Assembly: GCA_041589295.1 (NCBI GenBank)
Contig: JBFHVZ010000022.1
Location: forward strand, 1-25,229
DNA length: 25,229 nt
Direction: 5' to 3'
Origin: Bermanella sp041589295
Lineage (GTDB): Bacteria > Pseudomonadota > Gammaproteobacteria > Pseudomonadales > Oceanobacteraceae
In this document: positions 1 through 9,016 of the stretch, one piece after another
Layout of the letters: every line of letters starts with the position of its first letter
Numbering within the stretch: the first letter of the stretch is position 1
Position numbers and translations under genes: made by a program
The notes under the pieces: generated by a model
The model's input: only the letters and a program-made list of their open reading frames with translations
The model's database searches: none
What the model was told of the DNA's origin: nothing

Positions 1-1236
1 CAGCGCGATATTAACTTGATGCAACAATCAACCAACCTTCAGCGCACGAAGTACATAGTTGTATTTTTGAGTGATGGTATTCCTCAGGGGATCGGTGACC
101 AATCAGATAATCGCTTGCAACAACAAATAGACGATATGGTCGATATGGCTCGCCTAGCCGACGTTGGTAGCTTCAGTTTTCATACTTTTCTTTTGTTAGG
201 TGGTTTTGCCCCTAACAGCACAGGCCAAGCGCAAAAAGATCAGGCAACGGTCACGCTTAAGAAAATGGCTGAGTCGGGCGATGGTCGTTTTACCGAATTT
301 GAAAATGCTCAAGCCATCGATTTTTTGAATTTAGTGGACTTGCGCATTTCGGTTGAATACATGTTGAAGTACATCATCGCTTACAACATGAATACGAAAC
401 CGGGCACTGAATTAATTCAGTTAGATACCGATGGAGATGGCCTTTCAGACGCAGAAGAATTGGAATACGGCACGAATCCGCTGTTGCGCGACAGCGACAA
501 TGACGGAGCCAGCGATTTTGTTGAGTACTCACTGACGACGCCAGAAAATCCATTTGATCCAAACAACAAAGACGGTATTCCCGACAACAACTGTATTGCA
601 GGGATTAATGGCATTTGGCCAGACACAGATGGCGACCTTTTAAACGACTGTGAAGAAGAACTCATAGGCACTGACCGACGTGTAGTCGACACAGATGGTG
701 ACGGTATTCCAGACGGTTTGGAATTCTTAGCGGGCACCAATGTGTTTAGCGCTGAAGACGTAGTAGACAGTGACTTTGATGGTATCCCCAACCCTGTGGA
801 AATTCGCCAGCATACCAACGTCAATAGTGTCGATAAAAAATTGCAAGAAAGATACGCCTATCAGTACCGTCAAATCGACCGTGGCAAGGTGCCCATCGAT
901 CAAGGATCGGACGTGCTATCTGTGCGACGTTTACTGACATTCAATATCGACAACATAGACATAATGGACGTTGGACGCGACCCCATTACACGCAAGCCGT
1001 ATGAGCATAACGAGCCTGCCGTGGACTATGTGCTAGGTGAAAACACGATTCAATTGTTTGTGGCGCAAGTACCGGCAGACCGGCCAGATGATCCCCCGTT
1101 TTTTTCTAAGGTGACGTTTAGCGTCAATATCGATTCGGAAAAAAACTTTAGTGGCGACAAAAAAATGGAATTCCATTCAGAAGAGTTAGCAGCGCAAGCA
1201 GGCTTCTTTTCATTGCCATTGAACGAACTTAATTAA
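1..1236 (+). CDS. VWA-domain protein with thrombospondin-3-like calcium repeats (5' partial)
   Basis: The reading frame is open to the left edge, so the N-terminus lies outside the window; the TTG/ATG near base 16 are internal. The first ~120 visible residues look like the C-terminal half of a von Willebrand factor A domain: a buried strand VVFLSDG followed by a helix of acidic residues and the strand FHTFLLLGG. Then come about five aspartate-rich repeats (DTDGDGLSDAEELEYGTNP, DSDNDGASDF, DTDGDLLNDCEEE, DTDGDGIPDGLEF, DSDFDGIPNPVE), typical of thrombospondin type-3-like Ca2+-binding repeats of secreted or surface proteins. The last ~130 residues match nothing I recognise. A 77-base gap separates it from the next lipoprotein gene on the same strand, so the two may be cotranscribed. 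Inference: an exported, calcium-stabilised adhesion or binding protein; the ligand is unknown. Confidence 0.8.
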   Translation, partial: QRDINLMQQSTNLQRTKYIVVFLSDGIPQGIGDQSDNRLQQQIDDMVDMARLADVGSFSFHTFLLLGGFAPNSTGQAQKDQATVTLKKMAESGDGRFTEFENAQAIDFLNLVDLRISVEYMLKYIIAYNMNTKPGTELIQLDTDGDGLSDAEELEYGTNPLLRDSDNDGASDFVEYSLTTPENPFDPNNKDGIPDNNCIAGINGIWPDTDGDLLNDCEEELIGTDRRVVDTDGDGIPDGLEFLAGTNVFSAEDVVDSDFDGIPNPVEIRQHTNVNSVDKKLQERYAYQYRQIDRGKVPIDQGSDVLSVRRLLTFNIDNIDIMDVGRDPITRKPYEHNEPAVDYVLGENTIQLFVAQVPADRPDDPPFFSKVTFSVNIDSEKNFSGDKKMEFHSEELAAQAGFFSLPLNELN

Positions 1237-1313
1237 CACACGAAACCAAACCGATGCAGTAAACCGAAAGTCGGGTGTCTCAACCTTAATAGCGATACCC
1301 AAAGTGAGGTCCT

Positions 1314-3683
1314 ATGAATACAGTATTTAAAAAATCCGCACTGTGTGTGCTCATATCTGGTCTGCTGACCGCATGTGTAGAAAGTGATGGCGGTTCTGAT
1401 AATCGCGAAGCAGGTAATGCTGCAGGTCACGACTTTGTTGCTACCGGCTCGATTGCCCGTGTGGGTGAGGTGGACTGGTATGAATTCACCACCACCGAAG
1501 CCAACCAAGAATTGGCCGTACACCTATATAGTAAAACCGTTCGTCCAGATATTGAGTTGTTGGCAACCCTATACAAATTGGATGAGCAAGGTAAAAAGGT
1601 TCGCCTTTACGCAGACCATTCCACCGAGAACAGCGTAAAAACACCCGAAGTGAAAATGGCTGTGGTCGTAGACGAACCACAAAAGCTGTTTATTGCGGTG
1701 CGTGATTTACGTGATGACGAAGCCGATGGCTATGACTACGCATTAACCATAGATGCCGCCACCCGCGAAGATCGCAGCTCGACTTTTGACGATGCGGTTT
1801 CATTGAACGAACAGTGCCAGCAAGATGTGATTGGTCATAAGAGTGATGTTGATACCTTCCGCTTTACCGTAGTCGAAAGCGGCGTGTATCGGTTTATTAC
1901 CGAATACGAGAAAAAAGACAGCAGCAGTCCTGACTTAGTGTTAAAGCTGTTTGACCAAAGCGGTATGCAAATTAGTCAAGTCAGTCAGGCAAATGTTGGC
2001 GGTAAAACGTTTGCCATGGTGCAGCATTTAACCGCCGGTGACTATTACGTACTGGCTGAAGATTATGGTCACAATCAATTCGATACTTACAGTGCTTATA
2101 CAGTTTGTGCATCGAAATCAGAGAATAGCGAAGTGGGTCAAAACGATACTTTGGCTACTGCGACTGCCGTGACGTTAGGCAGAGTGATTGAAGGCTCGTT
2201 GGACTACGACAAAGATCAGGACTGGTATCAAATTCCTGTTCAAGTCAGTGGGAACGGTGATGTCAATATTTTGCATCTTGAGTTTGATACGCAAACGGCA
2301 CATGGCGCGTACCGTTACGACGTACAAGTGGTGGATGCCCAAGGCAACGCTATTTTTACACACAGCCATAACGCTGTGTCCGGTGGCTTTAATACCGAAC
2401 TAAAAGTAGATGGCGCAGGCCCTTACTACTTAGTCGTGACGCCCATTGGCAGCGGCGTTTACAGCGAAAGTGACAATGGCGACGTGGTTACGCAAGCGCC
2501 TTACAGCGCGATGGTCAACACTCAAACAGTCAGTGACACCGGTGAAAGTGCAGGCAATGATGCCATTGATAATGCTTATGTGTTGACTGCCGGCGAATCG
2601 GTAAGCGCTAAGATTGCCTACCGCGGTGATGTTGATTGGTACAGCTTAACCTTGCCAGCCGATGCAACGCGTATTGTTGAAGTGTTTTTGCAAAGCGAGA
2701 ATCGTCAAAGCGGCGGTGATGTGGATTACTCGCTGGCTATCTTTGACAGTCAGGTCCGCCAAATTTTAGATGATGAATTGGGTGGCGATGGCCCAACTAC
2801 GTTGAAAACCAGTTTCATCATGCCGCAACGTCAAGATGGAGAAAATAATACGCTGAGCTTCCGCGTTAAAGACATCTTGGATAACGATGCGGATGCTCTG
2901 TCGGGTTATACGCTGCAAGTCAATGTGGTAGATATTCCAAGCGCGCTAAATGGTGATGGTGAATTTGCGACTGCTTATTACCACAACGAAGCCAGTGAGT
3001 ACGCGCTAAAACAACAGCGTGACGAAGACCTTGTGGTGCTTGAAGACTCTGACCCTAACTTCGATCGTCGCTTCGCTGATGATCGCGCTACCTTTGTATT
3101 TGATGGCGATAACGCCAATCCTAACTTTACGCTAACCACATCTGACGACGGTCAAACAAAAGTATTTACCTCACCTTGGGTGGGTGGCTATGTGGATTAT
3201 CAAGGCGATCAAGACTTCTTTAAATTTCATTTAGCGGCACTGACGCCAACGGCACAAGCCATGGATGAAGAAGGTAATCCATTGGTTGATGAGCAAGGCC
3301 AACCCGTACTTGTGGCTCCTGATAGTACTTGGTACTACGACGTAAAAATTGAGTTGGTCGCCGCCGCAACTGACGTTGAATACGCGTGGAAAATTCATAA
3401 AGACCTAGACAGCAACAAGAAAATTAAAAACGAAAGTCAATTGTGGTCATCCAACGCTGACCGTACTTACAGTGCAGAAGCTATTCATTTGGTGTCAGGC
3501 GCGCAAGGGGAAATTTGGGGTAACCAAAAAGCTTACGCTGGTGATTACTACTTTAAAGTGGGCGACTACAACATGGCAGGCAATGGTATGAACCTATATC
3601 AAGATTACGATTGGGGTTACGCCGCGCCGTACTACTTCCGTTTAGTGTTTACCTATCACGCAAATAAAGAACGCGCAGAGTAA
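1314..3683 (+). CDS. large lipoprotein with PPC-like beta-sandwich repeats
   Basis: 789 residues starting at an ATG preceded by GAGGT (1306-1310). The N-terminus is a lipoprotein signal: two lysines, a hydrophobic stretch and the lipobox LTAC with the lipidated Cys at residue 21; the +2 residue is Val, not Asp, which favours the outer membrane. The mature protein contains about five units with the signature of bacterial pre-peptidase C-terminal (PPC)-like domains, namely a Gly/Asp turn before an aromatic strand: EVDWYEF, DVDTFRF, DQDWYQI, DVDWYSL and DQDFFKF, roughly at residues 40-145, 155-265, 285-405, 415-540 and 620-789. No protease or other catalytic domain is visible, so the PPC-like units stand alone. 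Its position between the VWA/TSP3 protein and the Ig-repeat protein suggests a common cell-surface role, which is inference. Confidence 0.8.
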   Translation: MNTVFKKSALCVLISGLLTACVESDGGSDNREAGNAAGHDFVATGSIARVGEVDWYEFTTTEANQELAVHLYSKTVRPDIELLATLYKLDEQGKKVRLYADHSTENSVKTPEVKMAVVVDEPQKLFIAVRDLRDDEADGYDYALTIDAATREDRSSTFDDAVSLNEQCQQDVIGHKSDVDTFRFTVVESGVYRFITEYEKKDSSSPDLVLKLFDQSGMQISQVSQANVGGKTFAMVQHLTAGDYYVLAEDYGHNQFDTYSAYTVCASKSENSEVGQNDTLATATAVTLGRVIEGSLDYDKDQDWYQIPVQVSGNGDVNILHLEFDTQTAHGAYRYDVQVVDAQGNAIFTHSHNAVSGGFNTELKVDGAGPYYLVVTPIGSGVYSESDNGDVVTQAPYSAMVNTQTVSDTGESAGNDAIDNAYVLTAGESVSAKIAYRGDVDWYSLTLPADATRIVEVFLQSENRQSGGDVDYSLAIFDSQVRQILDDELGGDGPTTLKTSFIMPQRQDGENNTLSFRVKDILDNDADALSGYTLQVNVVDIPSALNGDGEFATAYYHNEASEYALKQQRDEDLVVLEDSDPNFDRRFADDRATFVFDGDNANPNFTLTTSDDGQTKVFTSPWVGGYVDYQGDQDFFKFHLAALTPTAQAMDEEGNPLVDEQGQPVLVAPDSTWYYDVKIELVAAATDVEYAWKIHKDLDSNKKIKNESQLWSSNADRTYSAEAIHLVSGAQGEIWGNQKAYAGDYYFKVGDYNMAGNGMNLYQDYDWGYAAPYYFRLVFTYHANKERAE

Positions 3684-3700
3684 ACGTCATTCCATTATTC

Positions 3701-3759
3701 GCGCTGTAGTACAGCGCACACGATAAGTGTGGAGGTGAGAAAAGTGACAGGATGTCACT
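3701..3759 (+). promoter_or_regulatory. cluster of hairpins in the leader before the Ig-repeat gene
   Basis: Three stems precede the terminator. GCGCTGT (3701-3707) pairs perfectly with ACAGCGC (3711-3717). CACAC (3717-3721) pairs with GTGTG (3727-3731). AGTGACA (3743-3749) pairs with TGTCACT (3753-3759) around a GGA loop. The last stem can be enclosed by GGAGGTG (3731-3737) with CACCTTC (3764-3770), counting one G-U pair. I know of no described riboswitch class with this layout; it may be a leader that controls read-through, or simply the structured 3' end of the upstream transcript. Confidence 0.45.
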
Positions 3760-3774
3760 CTAACACCTTCTTTT

Positions 3775-3809
3775 CAGGTTCGATTCGTCTGGGTCGAACC
3801 TGCTTTTTT
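3775..3809 (+). terminator. intrinsic terminator 22 bases before the Ig-repeat gene
   Basis: Perfect 9-bp stem CAGGTTCGA (3775-3783) with TCGAACCTG (3794-3802), a 10-base loop, then one C and six T (3804-3809). It ends transcripts from the lipoprotein gene upstream, but it also lies only 22 bases before the next start codon, leaving no obvious room for a separate promoter. The downstream gene may therefore depend on read-through or on attenuation. Confidence 0.8.
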
Positions 3810-3831
3810 ATTTCTATAACAGGTACACCCC

Positions 3832-6800
3832 ATGATCTGGCGAAACGTCTGGTTAAGCTTGATGCCGATGTATGTCATGGCTCAGGCAGCACACAGCGGC
3901 GAAGTGTTTGATTTTCACCAACACAATGGCGCGCAACAAACCCACAACGAATTAGCGCTGACGCAAGGTGACATTCGCTTGCGCATTGGCGGTAGCGATC
4001 AACTTATATTAACTGAACACGGCTTAGGTGTGGAAGACGACCATGCTCAGCACGAACTGGACGCTAAGAAAGGCCATCAGGATGTGGTGACATTGGAATT
4101 TTTTGATGTTACCGGCCAACCGTTGAACGTGGTTGTTAAGTCGCTGCGACTAAAAATGTTTGAGCCAAAGGTGTCGCAAGATAAGGGTACGCTGGTGCAA
4201 TTGGATGGCCGTGAATTGGCTAGCTTAAATGCAACATTAAATCACACGCAAAAAGCGGGCTTTTCTCAAGACCGTCACGTCAGTCAAAGCTGGGCATTAA
4301 ACCAAGCTGTAAACGTCGAAAAGGGTTTTGAGATACGTCCAGCAAAGCATGCTGGCTTTTATGTTTACAGCATAGAAGTAGAAGCCATGGACATGCCGCC
4401 AGTGTTTGCCTCTGTACCTGTGGCGCAAGTTCAAGAAGGTAGACCCTACTTATATACCTTAGATGTACGTGACGAAGATCCCACGGCGGTGACCTTGGCG
4501 CTGTTACAAGGCCCACAAGATATGGTGTTAGATGCCGAAAAAACGCAATTGCGTTGGGAGCCTAACTTTACTGCACAAGGGGTTTATCCCGTAACAATAC
4601 AAGCGACGGATGCGCAAGGTCAGGCCAGTCAACAAAGTTTTATGTTGGAGGTGGCCAATCAAAATCAAGCACCGTTGTTTACCTCTGTGCCGGTTTTAAA
4701 AGCCAAAGAAACACAGGCTTATTTATACAAGGTTACAACATTAGATAAAGACCAAGACGCAGTATTTGTACGTATCTTAGAAGCGCCGCTGGGCATGACC
4801 TTCGACGAAAAAACACAAACACTTGCGTGGTTACCCGATTACCAGCAAGCAGGTGAACACTTTATTAAACTTGGGGCTTCGGATGTTTTTGACGAAACAC
4901 AACAGGCATTTGCCATTCATGTCGAAGACACTAACCGTTTACCGAGTATTACCAGCCGTGCGCCAAAACAGGTGAAAGAAAACGCTGAGTACCGTTACAC
5001 CCTAACAGCTCAAGACGCTGACCAAGACCCATTAACCTTCGAGCTGGTACATGGCCCAGAGACGCTGACGTTGGATGAAAAGTCTGGGCAAATTCATTGG
5101 CATCCTGATTTTTTACAAGCAGGAGAGCACCCAGTTAAGGTGCGCGTGCATGATGGTAAGCAAGGCGTTGCCGAACAAACGTTTGCCATTGAGGTAAATA
5201 ATGTAAACCGTCCGCCGCAGTTTATTTCGCAGGCTAAAACCAGTATTCACGAAAAACAGTTTTATCGTTATCGCTTACAAGCGCAGGATGCCGACTTAAG
5301 TGGACTGCGGTTTGAGTTAGAAGAAGGGCCGTCGGGCATGCATCTGAATGCCGACACCCAGACCCTACAGTGGTTGCCTGACTTTGATGATGCGGGCAGT
5401 TACCCGGTGCGAATCAGTGTGTCGGATGGCGAAAGTAAAACCGAACAGCGCTTTAAACTGGTGGTGCACGATGTTAATCGACCACCTGTATGGCAAACGT
5501 TAGCAAAACAAACGCTAAACGAAGGTGATACCTTAACTCTCAGCTTAAATGCCAGCGACCCAGACAAAGACACCATCGAGTATCAATTGTTACAAGCACC
5601 AGCTCAGTTTTCGTTGCATCCTAAAACCGGTGTTGCACGTTGGTCTGCAGATTATCAGCAAGCGGGCTTGCATCAGGTTTGGGTTCGTGCCGTCGATGCA
5701 GCGGGTAATGTGGCGGATACCGCGTTTGATGTGCAAGTAAATAATGTTAATCGCGCGCCTATTATTACCAGCAAAGCGCAGCAGCAGGCAAAAGAAACTC
5801 AACCTTATGTGTATGTTATTCAGGGGCAAGATGCCGACCAAGATGCATTACGTTACCGCTTAATCACAGGGCCAGCCGACATGGTGTTGGATGAAAAACA
5901 AGGTGTACTGAGTTGGCAGCCCGGCTTTAATGACGCGGGCGAACATGATGTGGTGATTGAAGTCAGTGATGGATTTAGTCCGCGTCAGCAAGCCTTTACG
6001 TTACATGTACTAAACGAAAACCGATTGCCACAATGGACCTCGCAACCCATCGTCGAAGCTGCTGAAACACAGCCTTATGTGTATCAATTGGCCGTGGCCG
6101 ATGCGGATCAGGACAATGTGTTTTACGAACTGCTGTCGGCACCCTCGGGCATGACGCTAAATGAAAAAACCGCCCAGCTGCATTGGACCCCAAGTTACGA
6201 TCAAGCGGGTGTACATAATGTTGAATTGCAAGTAACTGATGGACATTCCGGCGTAGCCAAGCAAGCGTTTAGCATTCATGTTGCTAACCAAAACCGCGCA
6301 CCTAAATGGTTAAGTCAGGCCGATACTTCGGGCCGAGAGAACCGTTTATATCGCTATCAACTTCAAGCCCATGATGAAGACGGCGACCGACTAAAATACC
6401 GTGTTATTAAAGCGCCTAAGGGCGTGTCGTTTGATCCTTACAGTCATACCCTAAGTTGGCTGCCGGATCATCGCAGCGCGGGGCGTTATCGTTTTGAATT
6501 TAGTGTAAGTGATGGTTTGGCCACAGCGGAGCAAGCCTTTGAGCTGGCCGTGCATGATGATAATCGTACGCCGCGCATCAATAGTGTTGCACCTACTCAA
6601 GTGCAAGAGGGGCAAATGTATGAGTACACGGTGTTAGCTTCGGACTTAGATACAGATGCCTTGGTCTATCAGCTATTGCAAGCGCCCGAAAACATGAGCA
6701 TTGACCCATCAACCGGTCGAATCCAATGGCAAACCACGTTTGAAGATGCTGGGCATCAAAGCGTCGAAGTTCAAGTTAGTGACGGTAAAGGGGGGTTGGT

Positions 6801-7125
6801 CACGCAATCGTTTGCGTTGACGGTAGCCGAGGTCAATCGCCCGCCAGAAATTTTGTCCACGCCGAATACGCAAATTACGTTGGGTGAACCATTCCGTTAT
6901 CGGATTCAAGCACAAGATGCAGACTGGCAAGGTTTAGATTTGCGTTTAATCAATGCGCCAAAAGGTATGGTGTTGGATGCAAGCGCGCAAACCATAATGT
7001 GGCATGAGCCCGGCATGTTGCCAGGTCAATACGATGTGGTGGTGGAAGTTTCGGATGGAAAGGCTACGCAGCAACAAGCGTTTTCGGTGCAGGTTATTTC
7101 ACCGACGGCCATTGCTGCGCAGTAG
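3832..7125 (+). CDS. secreted protein with ten Ig/cadherin-like repeats
   Basis: 1097 residues. The start ATG has AGG at 3821-3823. Residues 1-19 form a short, Met-rich signal peptide ending AQA, so the protein is probably exported. Residues ~25-185 form an N-terminal beta-rich domain I do not recognise. From residue ~189 to the end there are ten tandem repeats of about 90 residues, each opening with a Pro-containing strand (PPVFASVP, APLFTSVP, LPSITSRAP, PPQFISQA and so on), then Y-x-Y, a DxDxD turn, the core GM-LD-TLxWxP, QAGxH, a VSDG strand and a closing N-x-NRxP linker. This matches the putative-Ig (He_PIG) / cadherin-like family found in bacterial surface and matrix proteins. No C-terminal anchor, LPxTG or secretion tail is visible, so retention at the surface is unexplained. 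It converges on folE with a 6-bp gap. Confidence 0.85.
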   Translation: MIWRNVWLSLMPMYVMAQAAHSGEVFDFHQHNGAQQTHNELALTQGDIRLRIGGSDQLILTEHGLGVEDDHAQHELDAKKGHQDVVTLEFFDVTGQPLNVVVKSLRLKMFEPKVSQDKGTLVQLDGRELASLNATLNHTQKAGFSQDRHVSQSWALNQAVNVEKGFEIRPAKHAGFYVYSIEVEAMDMPPVFASVPVAQVQEGRPYLYTLDVRDEDPTAVTLALLQGPQDMVLDAEKTQLRWEPNFTAQGVYPVTIQATDAQGQASQQSFMLEVANQNQAPLFTSVPVLKAKETQAYLYKVTTLDKDQDAVFVRILEAPLGMTFDEKTQTLAWLPDYQQAGEHFIKLGASDVFDETQQAFAIHVEDTNRLPSITSRAPKQVKENAEYRYTLTAQDADQDPLTFELVHGPETLTLDEKSGQIHWHPDFLQAGEHPVKVRVHDGKQGVAEQTFAIEVNNVNRPPQFISQAKTSIHEKQFYRYRLQAQDADLSGLRFELEEGPSGMHLNADTQTLQWLPDFDDAGSYPVRISVSDGESKTEQRFKLVVHDVNRPPVWQTLAKQTLNEGDTLTLSLNASDPDKDTIEYQLLQAPAQFSLHPKTGVARWSADYQQAGLHQVWVRAVDAAGNVADTAFDVQVNNVNRAPIITSKAQQQAKETQPYVYVIQGQDADQDALRYRLITGPADMVLDEKQGVLSWQPGFNDAGEHDVVIEVSDGFSPRQQAFTLHVLNENRLPQWTSQPIVEAAETQPYVYQLAVADADQDNVFYELLSAPSGMTLNEKTAQLHWTPSYDQAGVHNVELQVTDGHSGVAKQAFSIHVANQNRAPKWLSQADTSGRENRLYRYQLQAHDEDGDRLKYRVIKAPKGVSFDPYSHTLSWLPDHRSAGRYRFEFSVSDGLATAEQAFELAVHDDNRTPRINSVAPTQVQEGQMYEYTVLASDLDTDALVYQLLQAPENMSIDPSTGRIQWQTTFEDAGHQSVEVQVSDGKGGLVTQSFALTVAEVNRPPEILSTPNTQITLGEPFRYRIQAQDADWQGLDLRLINAPKGMVLDASAQTIMWHEPGMLPGQYDVVVEVSDGKATQQQAFSVQVISPTAIAAQ

Positions 7126-7131
7126 TTAGCG

Positions 7132-7767
7132 TTAACGTAAGAACTCAGCTCGGGTGTGAATGTTTTCTTTAAACACGCCACCCAGAGCTGTCGTCGAGGT
7201 GTTGGAATTCATGTCCATGACACCACGTGATTTCACACAATAGTGCGTTGCGTTTATGGTCACGGCAACGTTGTCGGTTTCCAACACGGTTTGCAGCGCA
7301 ACTAACACTTGTTGGGTAAGACGTTCTTGCACTTGTGGGCGCTGAGCAAAAAAGCGCACAAGGCGATTAATTTTCGACAAGCCAATAATTTTTTTATTGG
7401 GGATGTAAGCTACGGTGGCCGTACCGTCTATGGTTACGAAATGGTGTTCGCAAGTGCTGGTCACTGAAATATCATTGACCTTTACCATTTCATCCACATT
7501 CATTTTGTTTTCGATAACGGACAAGTCTGGAAAATTGTTGTAATTCAGACCGGAAAACACTTCATGCACAAACATTTTAGCAATGCGGTGTGGTGTTTCT
7601 TGCAAACTGTCGTCGGTTAAATCCAATCCCAGCGTCGAGACCACTTCGGTCATCAATCCTTTAATGCGCTCATATTGTTGCTCCGGTGGTAACACCTCGG
7701 CTTGCATGGGAGTTTCTAAACCGCGCTCGATCAAAACGGCACGGACTAATTCGGCTTCTGGTTTCAT
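7132..7767 (-). CDS. folE: GTP cyclohydrolase I
   Basis: 211 residues. It converts GTP to 7,8-dihydroneopterin triphosphate, the first step of folate and tetrahydropterin synthesis, in the cytoplasm as a homodecamer in known homologues. Zinc and catalytic residues are all present: C106-E-H108-H109 (CEHHF) and C177 (HYCVKSRG), matching Cys110, His112/His113 and Cys181 of the E. coli enzyme. The family motif TPHRIAKM is at 58-65 and SKINRLVRFFAQRPQVQE at 131-148. Length is normal for the bacterial type I enzyme. It is last in a - strand operon: its start lies 3 bases after the folX stop, so the two are almost certainly translated from one mRNA. The pairing with folX suggests this copy feeds monapterin as well as, or instead of, folate. 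Confidence 0.97.
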   Translation of the reverse strand: MKPEAELVRAVLIERGLETPMQAEVLPPEQQYERIKGLMTEVVSTLGLDLTDDSLQETPHRIAKMFVHEVFSGLNYNNFPDLSVIENKMNVDEMVKVNDISVTSTCEHHFVTIDGTATVAYIPNKKIIGLSKINRLVRFFAQRPQVQERLTQQVLVALQTVLETDNVAVTINATHYCVKSRGVMDMNSNTSTTALGGVFKENIHTRAEFLR

Positions 7768-7770
7768 GGT

Positions 7771-8151
7771 TTATCCTTGCTGATTTGGCGACTTGCTGTA
7801 ATGCATGGTCAGCGACACGCTGTCGGCAAATCTCAATGCATGTGGTTTGTCGATGGTGACGCTGGCGTGTTGAATGGCGCTGGGTTCGCTGCAAATTGAT
7901 AAAACGTCGCCCACCAGTTTTTCCAATAATAAAAAGCGGTGTGTTTCCACATGCTGAATAATGGCCTTGGTAATGACCTTGTAATCCACCGCTTGCTCAA
8001 CATTGTCTGACTCAATAGCCTGATCTGCGTCGTAACGCATTTCGACGTTAATGACGATGTCTTGCTGTTTTTCGCGTTCTTCTGGATTAAACCCTATGTA
8101 GGTTCGTAACCTTAGGTTTTTAATGCAGATGGTGGCTAGGCCAACGGGCAT
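7771..8151 (-). CDS. folX: dihydroneopterin triphosphate 2'-epimerase
   Basis: 126 residues, FolB/FolX fold. It epimerises dihydroneopterin triphosphate to dihydromonapterin triphosphate. The N-terminal IKNLRLRTYIGFNPEE and the blocks KQQDIVINV, VITKAIIQHVE, FLLLEKL and HALRFADSVSLTM follow the E. coli FolX sequence much more closely than FolB (dihydroneopterin aldolase). A ribosome site AAGGA lies 9-10 bases before the ATG on the - strand. It is immediately followed by folE and preceded, after 126 bases, by the SDR gene. In known systems FolX acts with FolE and a reductase (FolM) to make tetrahydromonapterin, the phenylalanine hydroxylase cofactor in pseudomonads. The FolX call rather than FolB is from remembered sequence similarity, so the aldolase remains a weaker alternative. 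Confidence 0.88.
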   Translation of the reverse strand: MPVGLATICIKNLRLRTYIGFNPEEREKQQDIVINVEMRYDADQAIESDNVEQAVDYKVITKAIIQHVETHRFLLLEKLVGDVLSICSEPSAIQHASVTIDKPHALRFADSVSLTMHYSKSPNQQG

Positions 8152-8277
8152 GGTGTCGATTCCTTTGTTTTTCAGGATACGGTCCGGCCGTGGATTTGGA
8201 TCACCATAGCCCAGTATCTCCCTAGTTTTTACAGGGTATTTTGCTAAGTTTGTTGGCCAATCGGCACGGGTGCAAAT

Positions 8278-9012
8278 TTACCAAGGAATGCTAAGCCCTT
8301 GCCAGTCCAAATAGGCGATGGGACGCTGGGTTTCACTTTGTTTTAGGCGTGCTCGCAGTGCTTTGGCCACAAAATCTGGGGTAAATAGCTTGCCGCTTGC
8401 CACATTGTCCTGAAATGGTTGGGAAAGCGGCGTGTCCGTGGTACCTGGGTGAAACAACAGAATTCCCGCATTTGGTGTGCGTCTACTCAGTTCAATAGCC
8501 AATGATTTGGCCATCATATTTAACGCGGCTTTTGACGCGCGATAGCTATACCAGCCCCCCAATCCGTTGTCTGTAATGCTGCCCACTCGCGCGCTAAATA
8601 ACGCAATTGTGATTGCTTGATGACGATGCAGCGCAGGCACTAGGTGCTGTAACCACATCATGGGTAGCCACGCATTAATGTGCATAACTCGTTGCCAGTG
8701 CGCTGAGTTTAGGTCTTGCACGCGCTTTTCGGGTTGCAACGAACCGTCATGCAATATGCCGTTTGCAATGACAATCGTGCTTAAAAGGCCTACTTGCGCG
8801 CCAAGGGTTTCAACACAGCCTTTAATGCTGTTTTCACTGTAGTCACATTGAATCCAGTGCAGTTGGCCGCGGTGCATAAAATCAGTGAACTCGTCAGGGG
8901 CGCGGCGACGACTGATGGCCACAATGCAGTCGTCGTTGCCTTGTTGCGCTAAGCCTTGTCGAATATAGGCTAGTGCAATTTGGCTGCTGGCGCCGATGAC
9001 GAGCTCACTCAT
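8278..9012 (-). CDS. short-chain dehydrogenase/reductase
   Basis: 244 residues, Rossmann-fold SDR, presumably NAD(P)(H)-dependent and cytoplasmic. Catalytic Y157-x-x-x-K161 (YRASK) with a Ser partner at 140 or 145 and the IANG motif (Asn84) are present. The nucleotide-binding turn is unusual: GASSQIA at 7-13 instead of the classical GxxxGIG, so the second and third glycines are replaced by Gln and Ala. Its ATG lies 4 bases after the acyl-CoA dehydrogenase stop and folX follows 126 bases later, all on the same strand. Either it reduces a pterin (a FolM-like role with FolX/FolE) or it acts on an acyl or aldehyde substrate with the dehydrogenase upstream. The sequence does not resemble E. coli FolM beyond the fold, so I give no symbol. 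Confidence 0.82.
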   Translation of the reverse strand: MSELVIGASSQIALAYIRQGLAQQGNDDCIVAISRRRAPDEFTDFMHRGQLHWIQCDYSENSIKGCVETLGAQVGLLSTIVIANGILHDGSLQPEKRVQDLNSAHWQRVMHINAWLPMMWLQHLVPALHRHQAITIALFSARVGSITDNGLGGWYSYRASKAALNMMAKSLAIELSRRTPNAGILLFHPGTTDTPLSQPFQDNVASGKLFTPDFVAKALRARLKQSETQRPIAYLDWQGLSIPW

Positions 9013-9016
9013 GCCA

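Noticed and set aside
8278..9012. Naming the SDR folM
   Set aside because: Context fits, but the sequence is not close to E. coli FolM and the cofactor motif differs.
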